Part shown: positions 10,424-22,741 of the stretch, in pieces
Layout: every line of letters begins with the position of its first letter
How positions within the stretch are numbered: position 1 is the first letter of the stretch
DNA from: Poecilobothrus nobilitatus
Taxonomy: Eukaryota > Arthropoda > Insecta > Diptera > Dolichopodidae
DNA length: 64,000 bases
Reading direction: 5' to 3'
Assembly (NCBI GenBank): GCA_947095535.1
Contig: OX352772.1
Location: forward strand, 149,419,053-149,483,052
Notes under the pieces: model-generated
The model's database searches: none
Seen by the model: the letters and a program-made list of their open reading frames with translations, nothing else
Told to the model about the DNA's origin: nothing
Program-made: the position numbers and the translations under genes

Positions 10424-13369
10424 TCCAAGATCGACAGAACAACTTTTCACTATCCGTTCGGCAGGTGGAGATATTACAATTACTAGAAAAATCAGCGCGA
10501 AACTATTTCAACTATTCGGAAATGATACTAAACTCGACTTTTTCATACTACCAGGATTAAAATCATTTGACGGAATTATCGGCGACGACACACTCAAGCA
10601 GCTAGAAGCCATCATTGATCACAAAAACAACATACTTACAATTTCTCCAAATGTTACAATACCACTAAAAGGAAAAAAATCAATTCAAGTGAACAGCATG
10701 AAAATTGGAGCGAATCATTTAAGTACTGAATCCAGAGAAAAAATTTCTATGCTCCTAAACAAGTTTCACAAACTCTTTGGACCTATAAATGACCATGAAA
10801 CAATCGATACGAACGTTCGAGCAGAAATAAAAACGTCAACGACTGAACCGATATATTCAAAAATATGCCCGTACCCAGTCAATATGAGAACCGAAATTGA
10901 AAGTCAATCCAGAAACTCCTAAAGGATGGAATCATAAGGCATTCCAAAAGTCTTTACAATTCACCTATTTGGATCGTCGAAAAGAAGATGGATTCTTCCG
11001 GAATTAAAAAATACAGAATGGTCGTCGACTTTAAAAAACTCAACGCCGTGACCATCTCAGATGCTTATCCAATTCCGGACATCACATATACCATAACAAG
11101 CCAAGGAAATTCAAAATACTACACCACGATCGATTTAACTTCTGGATTTCACCAGATTAAAATGAAGGAAGAGGACAAAATAAAAACAGCATTCTCCACC
11201 CTAAATGGCAAATATGAATTTATGCGTTTGCCTTTTGGATTAAAGAAACGTGCCGTCCATATTTCAATGGATGATCGGCGACGTACTGAAGGAATTTATT
11301 GGAAAAATATGCTACGTCTATATTGACGACATCATAATCTTCGGTGGCAAATCCGAGGAAGAACACTTAAGGAATGTAGCGAAAATTTTCAATAGGCTAG
11401 AGCAAGCTAATCTTAGAGTTAATTTGGACAAAACCGAATTTATGAAGAACGAGACAAAATTCTTAGGTTATCTCATTACTAGTAAAGGAATAAAAGCGGA
11501 TCCCGAAAAAATTATGGCTATTCAAAACATCAAACCCCCAGAAAACCTAAAAGAACTAAAAAGGTTCTTAGGGCTGGCATCATATTACAGAAGATTCATC
11601 AAGGACTTTTCATTAATAGCTAAGCCGCTCACCAACTTAACTCGCGGAGAAAACGCCCAGATAAGAGCTAACCAATCACGAAAAGTTCCAATAAAATTTA
11701 ACGAGAATGAACTAAAGGCATTCAAGCATTTAAAATTCGCCTTATCATCCACTGAACTTCTAATCTTTCCTGACTTCGAGAAAACATTTATATTAACCAC
11801 TGACGCTTCCAACGAAGTTATCGGTGCAGTCTTATCACAAGGCGACATTGGAAAAGATCGTCCAATATCTTACATTTCAAGAGCACTCAACAAGATGGAG
11901 GAAGCATACGCAACAAATGAACGAGCACTCTTGGCAATAGTTTGGGCCTTAGATAAGTTCAGATGTTGTCTTTATTGAGCGAAAAAGGTGAAAATTCTAA
12001 CAGACCACCAACCTTTAACATTCAGTTTGGGAAACAAAAACAAGAATGCTAAACTAAAGCGATGGAAATCGCGGATCGAAGAATACAACTACGAATTGAT
12101 TTACAAACCAGGCGTTACAAATAAGGTCGCAGATGCTTTATCAAGGTTAAAACAAGAAATTAACATCTCAGTAACAGAAACAGTTCACAGCGCAGAAGAG
12201 GATAGCAGCGATCTAATACCACATTGCGAAGCTCCCCTTAACGTCTTTAAAAACCAAGTAATCATTTGACAAGGACCTATTGCTTCTGCATATGAAACGT
12301 CACATCCAAACTATCATCGGCACTATATTGGCCTTAAGGACATTACCGGACCAACCTTGTTAGAAGCACTTCAAAAAACATTATCACCCAAAGAATCGTG
12401 CAGGATATCGCTAATGTGGAAAACAGACACCAAATAATAGCTCCCGAACACAAACGTGCACATAAGAACTGGAAAGAGAACAAGGAGCAAATTATGGAGA
12501 AATACTACTTTCCACAAATGGCTAAATTTATAAAGGAGTATACGTCCAATTGTGAGATATGTCACACCAGCAAATATGACCTTCATCCTAATAATCCACA
12601 TTTATCCGAAACACCGATATCCACGTACCCAGCAGAGATCCTACATATTGAATTTATGGAAATAAAAAGAGAAAAATTTATAACATGTGTGGATAAATTT
12701 ACCAAGTTCGCTAAATTCTTTAAAACCAAGAATAAGTCAGCTGTCCACTTAAGGCAGAAACTAACAAAAATCATATACTACTATACAATACCCCGTATGA
12801 TAGTCATGGACAACGAGCCAAGTTTCACAAGCTACATCATTACTGACTTTATAAGAATATTGGGAATCGAAACATACTTCACGCCATCACAAAGAAGTGA
12901 AGTAAACGGCACAATTGAAAGGGTCCACTCCACAATAGAGGAAATTTCTAGTTGTCTACAACAAGAACATAAAAATTTGACCCTAAAAGAAATAGTCAAT
13001 ATAGCAGTTGATCGCTATAACAATAGCATTCACTCGATTACAGGGAAACAAGCTTCTGATGTTTTCTATGGTAGAACACAGAGGATTAATTATCAAAATC
13101 TACTAAATTTCCAAGAAAAGGTGCAAGAAGATCTCATAGAAAAAATTCGGAAAAACCAAAAATACAAAATAAATAGGGAGAAATATAAAAGAAAAATGCC
13201 CAAATCATACCAACCTGGCAAAACAATTTTTGTGGTTAATAAACAAATAAAAAGCAAAAATAAGCCTCTCTACAAAAAAGAAACAATCGCTAGGGATAAT
13301 AAAGTTACTATAACAACAGAAAGCGGAAGAAGAATCCACAAGGCACACATAAAAAATGCATCCAACTAA
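10413..13369 (+). pseudogene. pol: Unit C: pol pseudogene
   Basis: Carries the same chain of lesions as unit B: RT frame changes near 10900 and 11245, TGA at 11976-11978 in RNase H, TGA at 12267-12269, frame change before integrase, and HIEF at the first catalytic position (12650-12652). Private changes are FQWMIGD for FQRMIGD in the RT just before the YIDD box, and IYYYTIPR for IHYYTIPR in integrase (12398-13369). Confidence 0.88.
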
Positions 13370-14814
13370 CAAAAACCTTTTTCTTTTCAGATTTCTCCTA
13401 AGGCTATCAACCAAGGCCCTTCAGGTATATGAATATAAGTCACCTTTGGTTACAATAAAAGAAGGCGTAGGTCATATATTAAATGGGAACCTAAACACAA
13501 AGTTGACCTTGACAACTATAAAGAAATACTGCAGTAACTAGAAGTTAATCAAACAACATCAAGTAATTTCATTAAGTCACAGCTTACATTTCAAATTCAG
13601 CAAGTAAAAAAATTAATCACCGAACTTACCGAACATCCTTCAAAAACCAAAACTGGATTGGCAGCGCATGGAAATGGATAGCTGGCAACCCCGACGCCAC
13701 CGACTGGGATGAGATACTCAGAAGTCACAATAATTTAATTCAAAATAACAACCAGCAATATAAAATCAACGAAATCCTAACAAATACAACTAACCACATC
13801 CTTATGCAGTACAATAGAATCATTCAAAGGTTCAACGATAATTCTGGCGAAGTCAAACTCTTTTTAATCAACTTAATATGGTGAAAGAAGAAATAAAAGA
13901 AATAATAAGAGCAGTCCAATTAGCTAAGGAAAAAATTGTGAACACAAATTTACTAAATAAAGAGGAAATCAATCGCTTAGTTATGGAAATGGAAACTCTA
14001 ACAGTACTCCAACACCATCGAAGCAGTTGAGTATGCAACACCAACCGTCGTTGTCAAGGATACGATGCTTCTTTATATTCTATCACTTCCAAAAACCAGT
14101 AGCCTTGAATATAACCATATCAGGATTAGAGCAACCACCAAATTTAACAAAACTTTACACCTGCCTCACAGAAGTCTCCTAACAAGCCTCAATAAAATAT
14201 TTGGCATCTCAGAGGATTGTAGAAATTATAAGAACAACGTTATTTGTAGAACAGATCAAATTGAAGAACTTTAAGAAAGCCATTGCATCGTTTAATTTCT
14301 CAGAAACTCGAACTATGATTGCGAATTCGAATTCAACAATAAAGAGATAATCGAAATCATTAACGAAGGCACAATATTTCTCAACAACTTCAATGGAACA
14401 CTCCAAACAAACAACACCGTAAGAAATCTTAAAGACAACTTCGTAATTGAACTTCACAATGAAACAATACAAATCATGAACAGGACATATACCAACAGAG
14501 AAATTCAAACATCGCAAATGATATTACCACCTACAATGAATGCGAATTACTCACATAAAAAAATGAAGCTAAATTTAGAATATCTACACAACCTACATCT
14601 GAGCAATGTCAAAGAATTAAGTGAACTTTCTACGACTTCAATGGTTAGTACAACACTTGACGCTACATTTGGCTTAGTCATCATTGCAGTGTTAATAGCA
14701 ACCATCCTGAAAAAATTTAAGAGCCATATCATGAAGGTCAAAATCTCTTCAAAAAATGCAACAATCAAGGAAATGGACTCACCAAATCTTCAACCAATAA
14801 AGTTAAATTTCTGA
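13356..14814 (+). pseudogene. env: Unit C: env pseudogene
   Basis: N-terminal hydrophobic frame 13356-13541 (FLFRFLL, where other units have FLFSFLL), broken middle, membrane-anchor frame 14476-14814. It has the one-base loss shared by A-D and a private A-to-T change near 14297. Confidence 0.7.
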
Positions 14815-14846
14815 TCCACGAGGTCGTGAACTTTTAAGTAGGGAAG

Positions 14847-15113
14847 AGTTAAATCACCATATAACACATGCCTTCAACCAGACGCTAATGCAGCATATTT
14901 TTTATATGAAATATTCACCTGGGAAAATTTTATTTTATTATTCCCATAAAGCAATAAATGCTCAATAAGCATTTATTGACTATAAATTAGGTTAAATTTA
15001 GCAATTAAGATTCATTCTAAGTTTGTACTTTAAATTAGTAATAACTTTAATAAAGTGGACATTTGTCCTAAAAAATATTTTTTTATAAGAAATTCTGTTA
15101 TAATTTCTTAACT
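14847..15113 (+). repeat. LTR 3 of the array (units C/D)
   Basis: 267 bp with the same termini, purine tract at 14836-14846, hairpin, TATA-like box and AATAAAG signal as LTR 1. Confidence 0.93.
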
Positions 15114-15130
15114 GGCGCCCGAGCAGGGAC
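15113..15130 (+). other. Primer-binding site, unit D
   Basis: TGGCGCCCGAGCAGGGAC directly follows LTR 3 and is identical to that of unit C. Confidence 0.8.
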
Positions 15131-15362
15131 CTGGAAGTCACAGAACGTTATCACCTTGGGAACATAGCGAGTTGGAAAATCCAATTTTCATCATCAAGTG
15201 ATACCAATCGTACCGCAGTAGGCTTTTTGCAATTATTAACGCTCTAAGCTAAAAAGAAACACTACGAAGTATCCAGCAAAAATTCAAATGCGAATTATAC
15301 TCTTAATGTGAATTCAACCAAAATCAAACTTCTAAATTTAACAAAAAAAAAAAAAAAAAAAA

Positions 15363-16577
15363 ATGGAAGCCGCAATAGAACAACTACAGGAGGCAGTTAA
15401 ACAAATGACCGGAGTAATAAACGCTCAATTGGGAATGATAAAACATCTCCAAGGAAAAATAGAGAACGTAGAAAAAAATAATAACGACATTAACCAAAGC
15501 ATAATCCAACAAACAAGACAAATAGGAAACCTAAAAAGAAATAGTAACTTAATAAATACAACACAACAAATGGTTCAACCAACTTTACAAGGTCCTAGAA
15601 CTGAACAAGAGCTAACAGACATCAGTAAATTACCAGATGCAGTAAAAGAACTGCAAATATTCGATGGAAACCCTACCCATTATATATCATGGATCCATAA
15701 TGTTTAGAGCATATTAACTGACTATGAAATAGTGAAGGATAAGCCCATATATAGAGCAATCCTGCAAAATATCCGCCAAAAATTCCGTGGAAGTGCAAAT
15801 GGCGCTCTTATATCGCATAACATATTCGATAATAGATGGGCAGATATAAAAAAATGCTTATCGCTCCACTATGCAGACAAGAGGGATATAAGATCATTGG
15901 TATATCAACTATCTGGCCTAACGCAGAAAAATCATACAATTGACGAGTTTTATGCCAACGTTAACTATCAGTTATCGCTAATAATCAACAAGATCAAAAC
16001 CGAATCATACAGTGCAGAAACAATAAAGGCACTAAGCGAAACACACCGTAACAACGCCCTCGATGTGTTTGTAAAAGGACTTAATGGAGGACTCTCAACA
16101 ATGCTTATGATACAGAAACCTCAAACATTACCAGAGGCATATTCTTCCTGCCTTGAAATCCAAAATACGAATGTCAGAAACATACCAATACACAACAAAA
16201 ATTCAAGTAACAGGATCCCCCCTCCAATAAACCACCTTCCAAAAAGAAATTCAGTATTCAACCAAACACAGCAAAGAAATTTTTATCAGCAAAACAGGCC
16301 GATAAGTTACCAACCACCGTACCAGAATCAATATAATTACAATAAAAACGTATTGCAAAAAACTAATGAAGATCCAGCAAGCAGGTCCACTCAACCAAAA
16401 CCACTGGTTCCGATGGATGTAGATCGTTCGATCCAAACAGAACAAGTAAATTATATGAATCGCCTCCTCCAACCTCCAACGATTCATAGCATACACCACA
16501 GAGGCAACAAAGGGTTTTCAATTTGGAAATACCTTTGGAACAAACAAAAATTTCATCAAGTCCGAATTGGCACATAA
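15363..16577 (+). pseudogene. gag: Unit D: gag with the shared TAG
   Basis: The ATG at 15363 follows a run of 21 A, one shorter than in B and C, which accounts for the unit being 6154 rather than 6155 bp. The TAG is at 15705-15707. The rest reads as in unit B apart from VKGLNGG and the Arg in YMNRLL. Confidence 0.85.
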
Positions 16578-19523
16578 TCCAAGATCGACAGAACAACTTT
16601 TCACTATCCGTTCGGCAGGTGGAGATATTACAATTACTAGAAAAATCAGCGCGAAACTATTTCAACTATTCGGAAATGATACTAAACTCGACTTTTTCAT
16701 ACTACCAGGATTAAAATCATTTGACGGAATTATCGGCGACGACACACTCAAGCAGCTAGAAGCCATCATTGATCACAAAAACAACATACTTACAATTTCT
16801 CCAAATGTTACAATACCACTAAAAGGAAAAAAATCAATTCAAGTGAACAGCATGAAAATTGGAGCGAATCATTTAAGTACTGAATCCAGAGAAAAAATTT
16901 CTATGCTCCTAAACAAGTTTCACAAACTCTTTGGACCTATAAATGACCATGAAACAATCGATACGAACGTTCGAGCAGAAATAAAAACGTCAACGACTGA
17001 ACCGATATATTCAAAAATATGCCCGTACCCAGTCAATATGAGAACCGAAATTGAAAGTCAATCCAGAAACTCCTAAAGGATGGAATCATAAGGCATTCCA
17101 AAAGTCTTTACAATTCACCTATTTGGATCGTCGAAAAGAAGATGGATTCTTCCGGAATTAAAAAATACAGTATGGTCGTCGACTTTAAAAAACTCAACGC
17201 CGTGACCATCTCAGATGCTTATCCAATTCCGGACATCACATATACCATAACAAGCCAAGGAAATTCAAAATACTACACCACGATCGATTTAACTTCTGGA
17301 TTTCACCAGATTAAAATGAAGGAAGAGGACAAAATAAAAACAGCATTCTCCACTCTAAATGGCAAATATGAATTTATGCGTTTGCCTTTTGGATTAAAGA
17401 AACGTGCCGTCCATATTTCAACGGATGATCGGCGACGTACTGAAGGAATTTATTGGAAAAATATGCTACGTCTATATTGACGACATCATAATCTTCGGTG
17501 GCAAATCCGAGGAAGAACACTTAAGGAATGTAGCGAAAATTTTCAATAGGCTAGAGCAAGCTAATCTTAGAGTTAATTTGGACAAAACCGAATTTATGAA
17601 GAACGAGACAAAATTCTTAGGTTATCTCATTACTAGTAAAGGAATAAAAGCGGATCCCGAAAAAATTATGGCTATTCAAAACATCAAACCCCCAGAAAAC
17701 CTAAAAGAACTAAAAAGGTTCTTAGGGCTGGCATCATATTACAGAAGATTCATCAAGGACTTTTCATTAATAGCTAAGCCGCTCACCAACTTAACTCGCG
17801 GAGAAAACGCCCAGATAAGAGCTAACCAATCACGAAAAGTTCCAATAAAATTTAACGAGAATGAACTAAAGGCATTCAAGCATTTAAAATACGCCTTATC
17901 ATCCACTGAACTTCTAATCTTTCCTGACTTCGAGAAAACATTTATATTAACCACTGACGCTTCCAACGAAGTTATCGGTGCAGTCTTATCACAAGGCGAC
18001 ATTGGAAAAGATCGTCCAATATCTTACATTTCAAGAGCACTCAACAAGATGGAGGAAGCATACGCAACAAATGAACGAGCACTCTTGGCAATAGTTTGGG
18101 CCTTAGATAAGTTCAGATGTTGTCTTTATTGAGCGAAAAAGGTGAAAATTCTAACAGACCACCAACCTTTAACATTCAGTTTGGGAAACAAAAACAAGAA
18201 TGCTAAACTAAAGCGATGGAAATCGCGGATCGAAGAATACAACTACGAATTGATTTACAAACCAGGCGTTACAAATAAGGTCGCAGATGCTTTATCAAGG
18301 TTAAAACAAGAAATTAACATCTCAGTAACAGAAACAGTTCACAGCGCAGAAGAGGATAGCAGCGATCTAATACCACATTGCGAAGCTCCCCTTAACGTCT
18401 TTAAAAACCAAGTAATCATTTGACAAGGACCTATTGCTTCTGCATATGAAACGTCACATCCAAACTATCATCGGCACTATATTGGCCTTAAGGACATTAC
18501 CGGACCAACCTTGTTAGAAGCACTTCAAAAAACATTATCACCCAAAGAATCGTGCAGGATATCGCTAATGTGGAAAACAGACACCAAATAATAGCTCCCG
18601 AACACAAACGTGCACATAAGAACTGGAAAGAGAACAAGGAGCAAATTATGGAGAAATACTACTTTCCACAAATGGCTAAATTTATAAAGGAGTATACGTC
18701 CAATTGTGAGATATGTCACACCAGCAAATATGACCTTCATCCTAATAATCCACATTTATCCGAAACACCGATATCCACGTACCCAGCAGAGATCCTACAT
18801 ATTGAATTTATGGAAATAAAAAGAGAAAAATTTATAACATGTGTGGATAAATTTACCAAGTTCGCTAAATTCTTTAAAACCAAGAATAAGTCAGCTGTCC
18901 ACTTAAGGCAGAAACTAACAAAAATCATACACTACTATACAATACCCCGTATGATAGTCATGGACAACGAGCCAAGTTTCACAAGCTACATCATTACTGA
19001 CTTTATAAGAATATTGGGAATCGAAACATACTTCACGCCATCACAAAGAAGTGAAGTAAACGGCACAATTGAAAGGGTCCACTCCACAATAGAGGAAATT
19101 TCTAGTTGTCTACAACAAGAACATAAAAATTTGACCCTAAAAGAAATAGTCAATATAGCAGTTGATCGCTATAACAATAGCATTCACTCGATTACAGGGA
19201 AACAAGCTTCTGATGTTTTCTATGGTAGAACACAGAGGATTAATTATCAAAATCTACTAAATTTCCAAGAAAAGGTGCAAGAAGATCTCATAGAAAAAAT
19301 TCGGAAAAACCAAAAATACAAAATAAATAGGGAGAAATATAAAAGAAAAATGCCCAAATCATACCAACCTGGCAAAACAATTTTTGTGGTTAATAAACAA
19401 ATAAAAAGCAAAAATAAGCCTCTCTACAAAAAAGAAACAATCGCTAGGGATAATAAAGTTACTATAACAACAGAAAGCGGAAGAAGAATCCACAAGGCAC
19501 ACATAAAAAATGCATCCAACTAA
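16567..19523 (+). pseudogene. pol: Unit D: pol pseudogene
   Basis: Shared lesions: RT frame changes near 17054 and 17400, TGA at 18130-18132 and 18421-18423, frame change before integrase (18552-19523), Glu codon at 18804-18806. Private changes are KKYSMVVDF for KKYRMVVDF, which alters a basic residue at the start of the RT fingers, and KYALSST for KFALSST in RNase H. Confidence 0.88.
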
Positions 19524-20968
19524 CAAAAACCTTTTTCTTTTCAGCTTTCTCCTAAGGCTATCAACCAAGGCCCTTCAGGTATATGAATATAAGTCACCTT
19601 TGGTTACAATAAAAGAAGGCGTAGGTCATATATTAAATGGGAACCTAAACACAAAGTTGACCTTGACAACTATAAAGAAATACTGCAGTAACTAGAAGTT
19701 AATCAAACAACATCAAGTAATTTCATTAAGTCACAGCTTACATTTCAAATTCAGCAAGTAAAAAAATTAATCACCGAACTTACCGAACATCCTTCAAAAA
19801 CCAAAACTGGATTGGCAGCGCATGGAAATGGATAGCTGGCAACCCCGACGCCACCGACTGGGATGAGATACTCAGAAGTCACAATAATTTAATTCAAAAT
19901 AACAACCAGCAATATAAAATCAACGAAATCCTAACAAATACAACTAACCACATCCTTATGCAGTACAATAGAATCATTCAAAGGTTCAACGATAATTCTG
20001 GCGAAGTCAAACTCTTTTTAATCAACTTAATATGGTGAAAGAAGAAATAAAAGAAATAATAAGAGCAGTCCAATTAGCTAAGGAAAAAATTGTGAACACA
20101 AATTTACTAAATAAAGAGGAAATCAATCGCTTAGTTATGGAAATGGAAACTCTAACAGTACTCCAACACCATCGAAGCAGTTGAGTATGCAACACCAACC
20201 GTCGTTGTCAAGGATACGATGCTTCTTTATATTCTATCACTTCCAAAAACCAGTAGCCTTGAATATAACCATATCAGGATTAGAGCAACCACCAAATTTA
20301 ACAAAACTTTACACCTGCCTCACAGAAGTCTCCTAACAAGCCTCAATAAAATATTTGGCATCTCAGAGGATTGTAGAAATTATAAGAACAACGTTATTTG
20401 TAGAACAGATCAAATTGAAGAACTTTAAGAAAGCCATTGCATCGTTTAAATTCTCAGAAACTCGAACTATGATTGCGAATTCGAATTCAACAATAAAGAG
20501 ATAATCGAAATCATTAACGAAGGCACAATATTTCTCAACAACTTCAATGGAACACTCCAAACAAACAACACCGTAAGAAATCTTAAAGACAACTTCGTAA
20601 TTGAACTTCACAATGAAACAATACAAATCATGAACAGGACATATACCAACAGAGAAATTCAAACATCGCAAATGATATTACCACCTACAATGAATGCGAA
20701 TTACTCACATAAAAAAATGAAGCTAAATTTAGAATATCTACACAACCTACATCTGAGCAATGTCAAAGAATTAAGTGAACTTTCTACGACTTCAATGGTT
20801 AGTACAACACTTGACGCTACATTTGGCTTAGTCATCATTGCAGTGTTAATAGCAACCATCCTGAAAAAATTTAAGAGCCATATCATGAAGGTCAAAATCT
20901 CTTCAAAAAATGCAACAATCAAGGAAATGGACTCACCAAATCTTCAACCAATAAAGTTAAATTTCTGA
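19510..20968 (+). pseudogene. env: Unit D: env pseudogene
   Basis: N-terminal frame 19510-19695, broken middle, membrane-anchor frame 20630-20968. Still has the one-base loss that closes the frame upstream of the anchor. Confidence 0.7.
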
Positions 20969-21000
20969 TCCACGAGGTCGTGAACTTTTAAGTAGGGAAG

Positions 21001-21267
21001 AGTTAAATCACCATATAACACATGCCTTCAACCAGACGCTAATGCAGCATATTTTTTATATGAAATATTCACCTGGGAAAATTTTATTTTATTATTCCCA
21101 TAAAGCAATAAATGCTCAATAAGCATTTATTGACTATAAATTAGGTTAAATTTAGCAATTAAGATTCATTCTAAGTTTGTACTTTAAATTAGTAATACCT
21201 TTAATAAAGTGGACATTTGTCCTAAAAAATATTTTTTTATAAGAAATTCTGTTATAATTTCTTAACT
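21001..21267 (+). repeat. LTR 4 of the array (units D/E)
   Basis: 267 bp, same termini, with a private change (TAATACCTTT for TAATAACTTT, just before the AATAAAG signal). Confidence 0.93.
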
Positions 21268-21284
21268 GGCGCCCGAGCAGGGAC
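21267..21284 (+). other. Primer-binding site, unit E
   Basis: TGGCGCCCGAGCAGGGAC directly follows LTR 4. Confidence 0.8.
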
Positions 21285-21518
21285 CTGGAAGTCACAGAAC
21301 GTTATCACCTTGGGAACATAGCGAGTTGGAAAATCCAATTTTCATCATCAAGTGATACCAATCGTACCGCAGTAGGCTTTTTGCAATTATTAACGCTCTA
21401 AGCTAAAAAGAAACACTACGAAGTATCCAGCAAAAATTCAAATGCGAATTATACTCTTAATGTGAATTCAACCAAAATCAAACTTCTAAATTTAACAAAA
21501 AAAAAAAAAAAAAAAAAA

Positions 21519-22741
21519 ATGGAAGCCGCAATAGAACAACTACAGGAGGCAGTTAAACAAATGACCGGAGTAATAAACGCTCAATTGGGAATGATAAAAC
21601 ATCTCCAAGGAAAAATAGAGAACGTAGAAAAAAATAATAACGACATTAACCAAAGCATAATCCAACAAACAAGACAAATAGGAAACCTAAAAAGAAATAG
21701 TAACTTAATAAATACAACACAACAAATGGTTCAACCAACTTTACAAGGTCCTAGAACTGAACAAGAGCTAACAGACATCAGTAAATTACCAGATGCAGTA
21801 AAAAAACTGCAAATATTCGATGGAAACCCTACCCATTATATATCATGGATCCATAATGTTTAGAGCATATTAACTGACTATGAAATAGTGAAGGATAAGC
21901 CCATATATAGAGCAATCCTGCAAAATATCCGCCAAAAATTCCGTGGAAGTGCAAATGGCGCTCTTATATCGCATAACATATTCGATAATAGATGGGCAGA
22001 TATAAAAAAATGCTTATCGCTCCACTATGCAGACAAGAGGGATATAAGATCATTGGTATATCAACTATCTGGCCTAACGCAGAAAAATCATACAATTGAC
22101 GAGTTTTATGCCAACGTTAACTATCAGTTATCGCTAATAATCAAAAGATCAAAAAGATCAAAACCGAATCATACAGTGCAGAAACAATAAAGGCACTAAG
22201 CGAAACACACCGTAACAACGCCCTCGATGTGTTTGTAAAAGGACTTAATGGAGGACTCTCAACAATGCTTATGATACAGAAACCTCAAACATTACCAGAG
22301 GCATATTCTTCCTGCCTTGAAATCCAAAATACGAATGTCAGAAACATACCAATACACAACAAAAATTCAAGTAACAGGATCCCCCCTCCAATAAACCACC
22401 TTCCAAAAAGAAATTCAGTATTCAACCAAACACAGCAAAGAAATTTTTATCAGCAAAACAGGCCGATAAGTTACCAACCACCGTACCAGAATCAATATAA
22501 TTACAATAAAAACGTATTGCAAAAAACTAATGAAGATCCAGCAAGCAGGTCCACTCAACCAAAACCACTGGTTCCGATGGATGTAGATCGTTCGATCCAA
22601 ACAGAACAAGTAAATTATATGAATCGCCTCCTCCAACCTCCAACGATTCATAGCATACACCACAGAGGCAACAAAGGGTTTTCAATTTGGAAATACCTTT
22701 GGAACAAACAAAAATTTCATCAAGTCCGAATTGGCACATAA
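21519..22741 (+). pseudogene. gag: Unit E: gag with the shared TAG plus a private 8-bp duplication
   Basis: The ATG equivalent to the other units is at 21519, after a run of 23 A. Because of that run length the upstream leader is in frame here, so a longer frame opens at 21462 with a lysine run; I regard this as accidental. The TAG is at 21861-21863. An 8-bp tandem duplication (AAGATCAAAAAGATC, about 22144-22160) shifts the frame and closes it at 22190. The original frame resumes downstream (22229-22741). The change VKKLQIF for VKELQIF is private. Confidence 0.85.

Noticed and set aside
21462..21863. Longer Gag start at 21462 in unit E
   Set aside because: Created by the length of the A run putting the leader in frame; the other units start at the ATG after the run.
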